Shown: positions 46,152 through 56,890 of the stretch, piece by piece
Position numbering within the stretch: the stretch's first letter is position 1
Layout: each line of letters begins with the position of its first letter
Origin: Apiosordaria backusii
Lineage: Eukaryota; Ascomycota; Sordariomycetes; Sordariales; Lasiosphaeriaceae
DNA length: 64,000 nucleotides
Reading direction: 5' to 3'
NCBI GenBank assembly: GCA_030549205.1
Contig: JAUKTV010000004.1
Location: 1,550,001 to 1,614,000, forward strand
Position numbers and translations under genes: made by a program
Notes under the pieces: generated by a model
Seen by the model: only the letters and a program-made list of their open reading frames with translations
Database searches by the model: none
Told to the model about the DNA's origin: nothing

Positions 46152-48896
46152 ATGCCCGGTTTCGCAGATTCCTTCTGGTCGAATGACTACGCCGCAGGTA
46201 AGTTTCCTGTCCTAGACTGTTTATATGCTCACAGTACGGTAAGAACGGGTTGCGCTGACTGATTTGAAGGACTGGGTGTCCTGTTCGGCAAGCTCCAACA
46301 AGGTGTCGTCGAGAACCGCCAGCTTCTGACCGTTGCCCGAATGCGCGCCGAGGCCGAAGAGATCTATGGCAACAAGCTTTCCGAAATCGCCCCAACTGTC
46401 GACAAGGTTCAGGGAGGGTTCAACCGTGACGATGGCGCCAGCGTGCGAAAGGCATACGAGGGTGTGCGCACCGAGATGGAGGATGCGGCCAGGAACCACA
46501 AGAAGATTGCGCAAAACATTCGTGACCTGGTTGTAAATCCCTTTGGCCGCTGGTGCGAGGCTCACGAGTCCCGGATACAAGATTCACAGGACGAGCTACA
46601 GTCCCGAATCAAGGCGCACGACAAGCAGGCCGACCTCTGCAAGAAACTCCGAAGCACTTATTTCAACAAGTGCCGGTTGCTCGAAGACTTGGAGGAGGAG
46701 AACAAGCTGGCATTCCAGGACCCCGAAACGAGCCCAAAGGCTGGCCAAAATATTCCCGAAATCAAGGTCGAGCCTGAAATCGCCGAGGAAGAGGAGCCCT
46801 ACGAAATTGGTGACGAGACCTATACCCCCGACCAAGTCAAGAAGATTCTCGAGCACATGCTCAATACCATCAAGATTGGCGAGACCAAGGTTCCAATTCT
46901 CGGCACATATCAAAACACATCTGCGGGAACCGATATTGTGGAGTATCTTCAACGGCACATGGGTAGCACCAGCGTCAGCTATGCGGAAAGAATCGGCCAG
47001 GATTTAGTAACGCACGGCTTCTTGAGGCTGGTTGGTAATGTTGGAAATACCTTCGCCAATAGCTCAAAGATGCACTACCAATGGCGCCCCAAGGCTTTTG
47101 AGATGTCTGGAGTGCCAGAAAAGAAGCCGATCGCAAGGACCTTCTCCATGCCTGTTTCCGGGTCCGATGGCTCCGATTCGCCAGTGGTTGGCACTGTTAC
47201 CGAATATCTCGCTAAGTGGGATGTGCTTAACACTTCCAGGCCGAACGAGACACCAGCTGAGCGTATGCGCCGGGAAGCGAGGGAGGCGGACGAGAAGTAC
47301 AAGGCCAGTGTTTTGAAGCTCGACGAAATGAGGTGCGAGCTGGAGGAGGCTATCTTCTTGCACCTCAAGTTCCTTGAACGCTGTGAGCTTGATCGGCTCA
47401 AGGCCATCAAGACAGTTGTGCTGGACTTCTCAGGGACCATCAGCAATGTCATTCCTAGCCTGCAGGCTACCGTTGACAACATGATGCTGTTCCAAGAAAC
47501 AGTTCAGCCTCTTGGCGATCTGCGCTATCTCCTGGAGAGCTACCGGACTGGTAGCTTTGCCCCCAAGGTCGTCACCTATGAGAACTACTACAACAAGGTC
47601 GACGATCAGACCTTTGGCGTGGACCTCGAGGCCCGCGCCCGAGCTGATAGAAAGCGGGTGCCCATTATTGTTACCACGCTGCTCACCTATTTGGACCATC
47701 ATTATCCCGATCTCGAGGGCGATGAGGCCCGCAGGGGAGTCTGGCTGCACGAGGTGCCCCTGACTCAGACGCATAAGCTGAGAGCCTTGGTCAACAACGG
47801 CAAGGCCCCTGCACTGGAAACCTTTGCCGACTTTGATATACCCACTGTTGCCAGCCTGTTGAAATTATATCTCCTTGAGCTCCCAGGTATGTCTCCCGTC
47901 TGTTCTCCAACATTTTCTTGGTCTTGCTAACAACTGCTAGATTCGTTGGTATCCTCGCATGTTTATGAAATAATTAGAACTATCTATACCACCCCCACCG
48001 GCGACAGCAGCGATGCTGCCCGCGTACCCATCCTTCAGCAGACACTATCTCAGCTGAGGCTCACTAACATTGCCACACTGGATGCCTGCATGAACCACTT
48101 CACCCGTCTGATCGATCTGACCTCTGCAGATGAGGAGTACATCGCCAAGCTTGCCACCACCCTGGCCCCTTGCGTCTTGCGCCCTCGTACGGAAACATCG
48201 CTCACCATGGAGGAGAAGCACGCCTATCGATTGGTTCGCGACCTTTTCACCCACAAGGATGCCATCTTCAACGAGCTCAAGCGTCTTTCTACCAACAATG
48301 CCTCCGGGTCACTCCGCGCCAGCCAGGGCCGCCCACGAGCCATTTCCACCGACGAAAGCAACCGCAAAGCCCACATGGAAGAGCGCAACCGCGTGCTCCT
48401 TGAAAAGGCTCAGGGAAGCAGATCTCGCGCTACTTCTCCGGCTCCCGGCCCTCGTGGACACGCCCGTGATAGGTCTGTCGGCGGACCAGAGACTCGCTTC
48501 CCCATCTCTACCGGTCTCGCCAGCCCAACACAATCTCACAGGAAACGGCAGAGCATGGGCCCTGTTCTTCCCAAGAGGACGAGCCTCGAAGTGCCTGACG
48601 ATGCGAGCATGGGTCTCAGCCACCCCGCTGATGGGAACTTCCTAGGCGGCGCTCTTCCCATCGTACCTCAGGTGCAGCAGGTAGCCCAGCAAGATAGTGA
48701 AGCCGTCTTAGAGAAGAGGAACAGTCTTGGGAGGAGCGGGGCGAGGTTCTCTTCCGGGAGGAGGGTCACGCCCGCTTCAAACAGGACGTCGACCCCACCG
48801 CCGAGGGACCAGGAGAACGTTAATAAGAGGGAAAGCAGTGGAAGTAATGGGGCGCAGAGGGGGGTTGCGTTGGTGGATGCGCCGATGGATTATTAG
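46152..48896 (+). CDS. RGD2: F-BAR / DEP / RhoGAP protein, Rgd2 type
   Basis: Exons 46152-46197, 46270-47886 and 47941-48896 give 872 residues; introns GTAAGT..AAG and GTATGT..TAG restore frame. FCH start (PGFADSFWSNDYAAGLGVLF), coiled-coil F-BAR helices to about residue 190, then a DEP domain at about 227-292 (GTDIVEYLQRHMG, DLVTHGFLRLVG), then the remaining F-BAR helices (CELDRLKAIKTVVLDFSG), so the DEP domain sits inside the F-BAR as in yeast Rgd2. RhoGAP at about 463-665 (VPIIVTTLLTYLDHH, PTVASLLKLYLLELPDSLV, LATTLAPCVLRP). The tail is basic and Ser/Pro-rich, with RNSLGR and KRTS sites resembling kinase targets. The usual arginine finger position reads Leu508 (GVWLHEVP). Expected role: membrane-bound regulator of Cdc42/Rho5 in polarised growth. 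Confidence 0.93.
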
Positions 48897-49353
48897 TAAT
48901 GGTCCTCGGGCATTTTGGGACCTGTGCAATAACGATGTCTGTACTCTAGTTTTATTGCTAGGTTGGTTTTGGTGTTGTGTTGTGTTTCTTTTTGTTTCAG
49001 GACGTTGGTCAGTGATGTTCTAGAGCAGGTGCTGGAGGCTAGCTGGCTTTGAGGTTCGGAATGGCTTATGATGGCGATGGAGATTTTTCTTCTTTTCTTG
49101 CTGTTGTTGATATCATTTCTTTTTTGTTTTGTGGGTTGGTCACTAAAACATGATTTAAATGACTTTACATGTTTAGGAATTGATGATACCTATTCTTTTT
49201 AGATGCTTTTTTTTTTCACCAGGCTCTGTGTCGTGAAACAAACGCACAGCAAATACCATCCACCTTGCCAGATACCTTATCATTACATGCCTCTCTTTTT
49301 ATCTCCGCAACCCATCACTATCATCATCATCATCACCCCATCATCACCCCGTT
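48897..49353. other. Intergenic region between convergent genes
   Basis: 457 bp of shared 3' flank, T-rich on the + strand with several TTTCTTTT runs. Nothing coding was seen. Confidence 0.55.
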
Positions 49354-50209
49354 TCATTTCCCCTTCCTCTTTCCCCCCCCTCCCCCATCCTTCTGACTCT
49401 CCTCCGTAGCCACCAACCCAGCCCTAACAAACCCATCCCTCGCCGCCATATTAATCAGCGCGAACCTCCTCGGACCCAGCTTCTGGCCCCCATACCACCT
49501 GGTAACAACAACCATCACATCCCACAGGTCCATAACCTGCATCAGGTGGAGGAGTCTACCACCGGCGGCGGTTTCCCCGTCGTCGTCGCAGTCCTGATAT
49601 GACGTGCCGTTTTGGCCTCGTATCCTCCAAGCGGTGATATTGTGGGTTGCTGACCTGACTTTTTTGTCGGTTGATAAGAGATGAGACAGAAAGGATTTTG
49701 CTTGGGTGGGGGAGGTGACTGGGGCGATGCGGGCGAGGAAGGTTGATTTAAGTTCTGTGAAGGGGGTGGAGAGGACCCATGGTGGTGGGGGGGAAGAGGA
49801 TAAGGTGGGGGAGGGGGGTGGTGGTGATGGGGAGGGAGGGGGAGATACTGGGGGTGAGGTGAGGGATGAGAGGAGGTCGTTGAAGGTGGTGATGGCGTCG
49901 AAGAGGCAGACTTGGGTGGGGGTGTAGACTGTTGAGATTGCGTCGCGGAATAGAGAGAGGTGTTGGGCTGCGGTGCCGCGTGGGAGGGAGGGGTTGGAGG
50001 AGTGGGTTGAGAGGATGAGGGGGGGACGTCGGGGTAGGTTTGGGGGAATTGGATCCGGAGGGAGGAGGATGGGGTGGAGGAGGAGGGGTCCAGGGGGGGA
50101 GGGTGAGGATGTAGATGCTGGGGTCGGGGTCGGTGGGGGAGGGGAGGAGGGTGGTGTCGCCGTAGATGGAGTTTAGGGCGGAGATTTCGTCTTGGAGGGC
50201 TTCTGACAT
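49354..50209 (-). CDS. RWD + IMPACT (UPF0029) protein, Yih1-like, two apparent frameshifts
   Basis: The start is the ATG at 50209: MSEALQDEISALNSIYG is an RWD start. Within the RWD domain the frame shifts twice at seven-base C-runs of the coding strand (+ strand 50093-50099 and 50019-50025). Each is explained by one missing C; the corrected protein would have about 285 residues. No GT donor lies between the first run and the second, so introns cannot explain the first shift. After a Pro/Ser-rich linker the IMPACT fold is intact in one frame: WRIRGQNGTSYQDCDDDGE, AAGGRLLHLMQVMDLWDVMV and VTRWYGGQKLGPRRF. Family role: yeast Yih1 and mammalian IMPACT bind Gcn1 and restrain Gcn2, tuning the amino-acid starvation response. 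The coding strand is very C-rich across the linker. Divergent from the cyclotransferase gene. Confidence 0.85.
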
Positions 50210-51299
50210 TGTTTGGTGGGGTTGGTCGTTTGGTGTTTGGTTGTGGAGTTGCGGGGTGAGGTGAGGTTTGATGGTGTGTTTCGGAATGACTGGGTTGATG
50301 AGTGTGTGGTGTTTGTGTAAGTGATGAGTGTGGAAATGAGAGGGTGGTTGAAATTCGGGATGAGGTGAGTTGATTAAGTGGGACCGGCATATATCGGTGC
50401 GGGCCGATGCATCACGGCGCTGAGGACTCGACAGCGACAGGCTTGAAGGCCATTTTCTACCGAAAAAGGATCTCTAAAATTTGACACTACCTTTCTTCAT
50501 GAAACACATAAGCTCTGGTGACTTTTTTATGCTCCAGCCTTATTTTCTGTGCCATGAAGTTACTTCAAGGACGAGACCTGGTGTGAAGATAACCTCAACT
50601 CACTCTCAGAATAAGGCAACCTGCTAAATATGTGGAACTTTTACTGGAAGGATTTATAAGAGATGTATAGAATTCCAAATTCTCCCGCGAATTAGTCGTT
50701 TCTTCGTTTCATTCTTTCATCCGATACCCAAGCTTTGTCTTGATCCCACGAGTCACTGACCCAGTATATGTTATTTGGTGAACTTTGCTTCCGTTATGAT
50801 TCCCATGAATGAAGCATTGCCTGCAGTGACGTCCAGAGGCAAACTCGAGAACAATTCCTTTCTTCCTTTCTTTGACTCACCAAGTTTGGCTGATTGGGCT
50901 GGAGCTCCCTGTTGTCTTTGGTCTTGGCGGCGCCTATCTACCTCTGACACAGTGGCAGTCAGAGGCAACCACCAACAACTCCGATTTAAAGGAGGCAATT
51001 GCCATTCTTCTGTGTTTCTTCAGAGGTATCTTCTTTTCTCATTCCATCACACATCAAAACAGAAAAAGCTTCCGAAATAGGCAGTCAAGTTGCAAGTCTA
51101 GCGCAAGTGTTAGTGTAACCCCTCCTCCGCTTGTCACCCCCACCTCAACGTCTTGCCGTGAAATCCCCGGCGAGATAATAGATATGAACGAGCCAGCAGC
51201 TAACATTGAAAGATAGATCCAACGGTCTACTACATACACCATTCTCACGACAGATAATTGATACTTGAGATCAACGATCAGATCAAGAAAGCACTGAAA
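50210..51299. other. Intergenic region, divergent promoters
   Basis: 1.1 kb between the start codons of the IMPACT-type and cyclotransferase-type genes. It holds leaders and promoters; frames up to 114 codons look random. Confidence 0.5.
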
Positions 51300-52032
51300 A
51301 TGGCCACTGAAGAGAAGCCCAGTGTCAAAGCTGACGAGGGGACTCACTCTGCCTTCTTTTACGGCAAGTCTTACCTTATCTCTTACCCTTTATTCCCTTA
51401 AGCTTCGTACTAACAAATGATAATAGGCACCCTCATGGTCCCAGACGTATTCTATACCGTCTGTTACAACCACATGGACGTGGCCCCCGAGATCAAAGCC
51501 CTCCACACCTTCACCCCCGCCATCCTGCACGGCTACTGCCGCCGCAGGGTCCGAGGCGCCGACTACCCCGGCATCACCCTTGACAAGGACCACAAAGTCT
51601 TTGGCATGTACGCTTCGGGGCTCACAAGAGCCAACATGACCAAGCTGGACTACTTTGAGGGTCCCCAATACGTAAGAAGGACGGTGGACGTGAAGCTGCT
51701 GGACAAGGTCGGGGATCTAAAGGGAGAGGGGAACGTAGAGGGGGAGACGAAGAGGGCGGAGGTCTATGTTTTCAACCCGTTCCATGAGGACCATCTGGAG
51801 GATAAGGAGTGGGATTTGGAGGAGTTTAAGAGGGATAAGCTGCAGAGTTGGACGAGGGCGGGGTATGTGTTTGAGGGTGAGTAAATTCTTTTCTTTGAAG
51901 TCTGGTTTAGATTTCTTATAGGGCGGGAAAGACTGACTGTTTTTGGAGGTGCAAATTCGAACTGATGAACTGATCATGTGAAATCCAGGATGTGATCCGA
52001 ACGACCCGGCAAAGGTGGAGGCAACTGTGTGA
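51300..52032 (+). CDS. AIG2-like gamma-glutamylcyclotransferase-fold protein
   Basis: Exons 51300-51363, 51427-51876 and 51989-52032 give 185 residues. Intron 1 starts GCAAGT (a GC-AG intron) and ends TAG, with branch ACTAAC; intron 2 is GTGAGT..CAG. Joining restores the YGTLM signature (AFFYGTLMVPDVFYTV), the substrate-binding loop of the fold. Then come PAILHGYCRRRVRGADYPGI and the segment LDYFEGPQYVRRTVDV, whose Glu is in the position of the family's catalytic acid. Family members release pyroglutamate from gamma-glutamyl amines, or are uncharacterised plant/fungal AIG2-like proteins; the exact substrate is unknown. Confidence 0.9.
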
Positions 52033-54527
52033 GGAGGTGGACGCTGGGGCGGAATAATCCGAGAAAGCGCGAGTGAGCGAGCTCGGCCGGCATGAGATGG
52101 GGTCGCGATGTTTCAGTCCTCGAACAAGGCGGACCACAGATAAACTGCGGATAGCGATAATAGATTCCTCAGTCCCAATGGAGAAAATGGTGTCTTTCCC
52201 AATGAAGGAGTGCGAACTTGATCTGTCAGCTTGGGGGCTGAGAAGAGTGAAACCTTCCAGTCGCATAACGTATACTGTGGCCTGCGGCGATGGCGGCCGT
52301 TGCATGTTTTATCACCAAACTTGGGATAAACAGGAGAGCGGTCTGTGCCGCCGCTGTAAGTTGCTTGAATGCAGGTGGGATGGCTTCCACGTTGTACGAG
52401 GACCCATCTAAAATCGCCGACATGGTGCTTTTGGCAATTTGGCGCTCCCTATAGAGGTCATGCTTGTATAAGGCGTCAGTATCCGCAATGATTCAGACGA
52501 TGGTGTAATGTGGTAAGTGGTGATCTTGTTGCGAGGTAACTCGGGCCCTTGAGACTGGCCAGAAAGGATGGAATCCTTTCGAGGACGAAACGACATGACA
52601 AACAAAATCCACAGAGCTATTGTGACAGAATAGTTCCGAGAAGTTCATAACATGGAGGACACTGTAGATGTTGAATAAACATGAAAAGGAAGACACGGGG
52701 TGCTGTCAGATCTTGATAAAAATCCCAAACGGCGTTTTAAAACACTCCCGCAAAAGCGTGACAGAGATCTGCTGTAGGGATCAGTTCAACCGTGGTAATA
52801 TTACCCATGAATGCCACAAAAGTCTATTTTGACCTTCAGGGAGTTGTAAAAACATTGCCAAAACATAGAAAAAATCGGTAAGCATTCACACCGGTTTTCT
52901 AGATGAGCAGACCTCTAGTAGCGTAAATAGTTCTCAGAGATGTCAACGGGCAAATAGGTTGGGATTCCAACAACCTGGAACTAAGCCTAATGATCCATTA
53001 CAGGGGTCGCTGTGTCTGAGCCCCACTGGCGGAACGCTAGGTAATGACGCGGCTAGCGCAGATCATTTTAGAACATCCAACTGCGTGGGGTTGGTTGCAT
53101 TTTGCACTGTTGGTGATGGAACTTCGATCTTGCTCTGGACCAAAACTGGCATCCTACATGCCCGGATGAAGATACCACGGGCTTGCCGGCACTCAGAACA
53201 ACATAGACAACACTCCTATACATGCCAAACATCAGACTCATCAATCCTCCTTTGAGTCCGTCTGAACTTGTCATCTGACCTGGCTGGTCACAACGGCTCG
53301 GGAATCTGGGGCCGTGCTTCGGATCCGCAGAATTTGAAGATGAGGTTCGGTTGGCTCCGTTCCTGGTCGGCGGCAGGTTGAAGCCCCTCCCGCAGACTCT
53401 CCTCTTGCACAAGCGCGCCACGAGAGCGGGTCGTGAGGCCAGATGCCCTTTCATAGACCTCACCCAGCCCGCCGTGCCGCGTTTACCGCGCGACGACAGC
53501 AGCATCAGTTGGCGGCGAAAATATGGGTCCCTCATGGGGAACGGATTTCTCGCTTTGCGGGAATGAACAACAGACTGACCAATTGTATCCTCAGTTTGCT
53601 GGTTCCCCGGCCCAGAAGGGCCTCTGGTGGCCTGATATTCTGGGGGATTGTATGATGTGTGTTGGACGGCCGCATCTGCCACCACCTCATGCCTGCTATG
53701 ACTGCTAGGTTTTCTAGCAAACTGCCCCAATCTACTTCGTATGAGGAGGAGCTTTCTTTGTTCTTGATCAGCGTCGCCACGCGGCCGTCGCTAACCTGGG
53801 AAACGTCTGTCTATACTCACATCACAACAGGTAACCCCCGTGCTGCAGGGGTGTTTAACATGGCCTCCAGCCAGCTGGACCCTGAACGGTCAGCCCTATT
53901 GTCAGCTCTTCAAACAGCCCCACCAAGAGAGACCACAATGGGAACCACTTAGCTCCATTGTGATTCGGCCGATGAACCCTTCCTTTGTAACCAGGCACGA
54001 GCCGCGACACGAACTGTTGGCCACCGTGGGCGGCGCCTGGGCTGTCCGGTATATGTCAAGGTCAGCGAGTATCCCTTCTTCTGCTGTGAGGGCCTCTTTG
54101 CGTGGCCCCTGTTTTGGTCCTGTCCAGCAGAGGCACCTGGCTTCGCCTTCTGTGTCCCCACATGGACACCAGGTTGTTCTCATTGCCCTTGTTGAGATGG
54201 AGGGCCACTCCCCCTTCAGCACCATGGAAAGAAAGGATATAAGGAGCGGATAACATCCAGGTTCGGAGTTTGGTTCCTCATCCTCGCACTCGTCCTCAAC
54301 CACTTCAGTCTTTCCTTCAAGGCCCACTTTCCTTTCTAATTGCCTGGTGCAATCTTTGACTCTCACACTCCTTTGAGATATCAACTAATTCGCAGGTTTC
54401 TTGCTTCATTCCTTTCTAGGACCAAGTTTCGTTGACCGCACTTGTCCTGTCATTCCTTGGTTGGATACTCTAGTATCAGTCAGCTCTACGCTACCAACCC
54501 AACACCACACCAATACCGACAATCAAA
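52033..54527. other. Intergenic region upstream of AA11 gene
   Basis: 2.5 kb, no recognisable gene. Several frames of 70-220 codons overlap on both strands at 53068-54400 but none shows motifs or splice structure. The last 120 bp before the LPMO ATG is pyrimidine- then CA-rich (CCAACACCACACC), typical of highly expressed fungal genes. Confidence 0.5.
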
Positions 54528-55271
54528 ATGTTCTTCGCCAAGTCCGTCCTTGCCGCCGGTGGCCTTGCCACTCTTTCTCAGGCCCACATGCTCCTCCGAA
54601 CTCCCGTCCCCTACACCAGCCCTGCACTCATCCAAGACCCTCTTGATCCCACCGGTGCCAACTTCCCTTGCCAGGCCCGCCCCGGTACCCAGTTCGCCGG
54701 TACCCCGACCCCTATGGAGAAGGGATCAACTCAGATCATGGCCTTCACTGGTTCCGCTGTTCATGGCGGCGGCTCTTGCCAGGTCTCTATCACCTATGAC
54801 AACCCCCCTACCGCTGCCAGCACCTGGAAGGTTCTTCATTCCATTCAGGGTGGCTGCCCTGCCCGCAACCAAGCTGGCAACATTCTTCCAGACAACGCTG
54901 CGCTCGAGGGTGTCGATAATTACGAGTACCCGATCCCCGCCGACATCCCCACTGGTAACGCCACCATTGCTTGGACTTGGGTCAACAAGATCGGCAACCG
55001 CGAATTTTACATGAACTGCGCCCCTGTCATCATCGAGGGTGCTGAGGGCAGCGAGGAGGCCCTTGCTGCTCTTCCCAATATGTTCACTGCCAACATTGGC
55101 GGCGATTGCACCACCGTGGGTAAGGACGGCAAGAACATCTTGTTCCCCAACCCTGGCAACTCTGTCGAGAACAACGGCCCCGAGTCCGACTTTGAACCTC
55201 CAACGGGCAACTGCGGCGGTGCTGCTGCTCCCGCCGCCCGTAGCCGTCGCGCTGCCAAGTTCTCTGCTTAA
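54528..55271 (+). CDS. AA11-like lytic polysaccharide monooxygenase, secreted
   Basis: Single-exon gene of 247 residues. Residues 1-19 are a signal peptide ending SQA; cleavage exposes His20 as mature residue 1, the copper-binding N-terminal histidine of LPMOs. His79 (mature 60) in TGSAVHGGGSCQ completes the histidine brace, and Tyr161 in GNREFYMNCAPV is the likely axial residue. Spacing and the blocks GSTQIMAFTGSAVH, SIQGGCPA and TWVNKIGNRE fit family AA11, whose characterised members oxidise chitin. Cysteines at 48, 84, 110 and 164 plus two near the C-terminus suggest disulfides. The protein ends with a short Ala/Arg-rich tail (AARSRRAAKFSA) instead of a known carbohydrate-binding module. 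Likely role: chitin turnover or attack on other organisms' chitin. Confidence 0.9.
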   Translation: MFFAKSVLAAGGLATLSQAHMLLRTPVPYTSPALIQDPLDPTGANFPCQARPGTQFAGTPTPMEKGSTQIMAFTGSAVHGGGSCQVSITYDNPPTAASTWKVLHSIQGGCPARNQAGNILPDNAALEGVDNYEYPIPADIPTGNATIAWTWVNKIGNREFYMNCAPVIIEGAEGSEEALAALPNMFTANIGGDCTTVGKDGKNILFPNPGNSVENNGPESDFEPPTGNCGGAAAPAARSRRAAKFSA

Positions 55272-56890
55272 GCAGCTCGCCATTCGCTAGGCAGCTACAA
55301 ATCTAGACATATATGCCGGTACAGCATCATTCATAAGGGGTTCATCATTCAGCATATCTGAGGCGTTGATTCGTTGGCATCTGCATTAGCATCATCAGGG
55401 GTCGGTCTCAGGGGTTACGGGGTATTTTTTCACTTGGCATTCTTTTAACACAGGGAAAGAGATCAAAATCATGATTTACGACAATCGTCACGAACAGCAA
55501 TCATCAAGGTCACACATTCGCTACTTTTCGAAAAACGCTCGCTGCGATAATTTCGAATACACTCGCTTTGTTTCGGCGGTATCCTTGGATGGGATATATG
55601 ACACTCACTTGGATATCAACATTACGAAGAACATTTCACGAGATACCTTAAACAGTCGTTTTTGCATTATTGGATTGGTACGGATAAGGATAATAATTTG
55701 GGTGGTGGTGGGAATAATAACTTGGGCTGGCTTCTTTCAAGAGAGCTAGAGTTTCCATTCGTTTTTTATCAGCTTTGGATTAGAAAACTACTAGAGTGGT
55801 TGATGGGTCGAGGACCAGACATTCCTTACAAAACAAATATTAATAAACAATATTACACTGTAACAAAGTTGTGGCGTGACTGTGTTGATGACGATGAGAG
55901 TGAATATTGATGTGGTGAAAATTGTTCTACTTTGTAGGAGTGGGCTTCAGTTTGGTTCGTGGCTTCTGCCACCAGAATGAGCCTGGCACGCCTGGGTGGT
56001 ATGGAATCTCCTGGGGTCAATGTTTTGTTGACTAGCTCAGGAGTTGCAGGTGGCAGTGATATCATTGTGACCTGTCCCAGGATGATCCAAGACTTTGGAG
56101 AAGGCTACTGTGGTGTGATGGGTAAGTAAAATGGTCTTGGCAGGTAGTTGCAAGGTGCGCACGGTGTTTTCGTGCACAAGTTGTGCAGAAGTTGGCCCGT
56201 GCCAGGTACCTGAACAGGGGATTTTACTTTTGCTCGCAACCACAGTACTGCGGGGGATCTGGGGCTTTATCGATAAGATAAGATCTTCAAGGTACGTACC
56301 TGTTTGCATTCCATGTGGAACTTCCAAGGGGCAAACAACCAATGGTCTTCGAGAATCTTCCGCAAAAAGGGCCCACATGCCCCGGAACATTGATGGTGCG
56401 GAGCCTAGCGCAGTTTGATTTCGCGGCGGCATCCCCCAGCTTCGCGACGGCCTGGGATTTTTCGATTGACACGCGCAGCGTGGAGTGCCGCCTTCGCCCA
56501 TCAATCATTCACTTTCGAGATACCCCTTCGAACTTTAAACCTTACAATTCCCACCCAACAACGGGAAAATTTTTAATAGCCACGGCGCCCAGAATATTAA
56601 GGGATCTCATTTAATTTCGCTTTTGTGTGGTCTTTCTTTTTTTCTACGCTGATGGAGACACAAAAGTGAGTCTTCCCGCATGCGACAACTTGGAGCTTCA
56701 AGCCCAAAGCTTCGAGTTTAACGATCGCCTACAAATACATGGGTTTGCTCCCGGCATCGCACAGTGCAGGACTGACTCCCAGTCTAGATAGTTTGAGGCT
56801 GTCTATCTCAATCTACTTTTAATCCCATCGAATATTCTGCGCATCAGCCGGGTTGTCGACTTGTAACCTGCCGAGGTGAATGTCGCAGCC
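55272..56890. other. Intergenic region between AA11 gene and TRA1
   Basis: 1.6 kb with the LPMO 3' flank and the TRA1 promoter. The only long frames are unremarkable (for example 56037-56504, minus strand). The TRA1 side contains a double GATAAG motif. Confidence 0.5.
56271..56287 (+). promoter_or_regulatory. Double GATAAG motif upstream of TRA1
   Basis: CGATAAGATAAGATCTT, with overlapping GATAAG at 56272-56277 and 56277-56282, about 600 bp upstream of the TRA1 ATG. The same 17 bases occur at 17943-17959 upstream of NOP16. Regulatory use is inference. Confidence 0.45.

Noticed and set aside
49542..50390. 282-codon Pro/Ser/His-rich frame over the IMPACT-type gene
   Set aside because: It is the middle frame of the frameshifted gene read too far in both directions; only a short part (near LRIQFPQTYPDV) is real.
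53068..54384. Several overlapping frames of 137-220 codons upstream of the LPMO gene
   Set aside because: They overlap each other on both strands with no motif; GC-rich DNA gives such frames by chance.
54726..55283. 185-codon open frame on the minus strand across the LPMO gene
   Set aside because: It mirrors the strong codon bias of the real gene; the + strand protein has a signal peptide and conserved motifs, this one has none.
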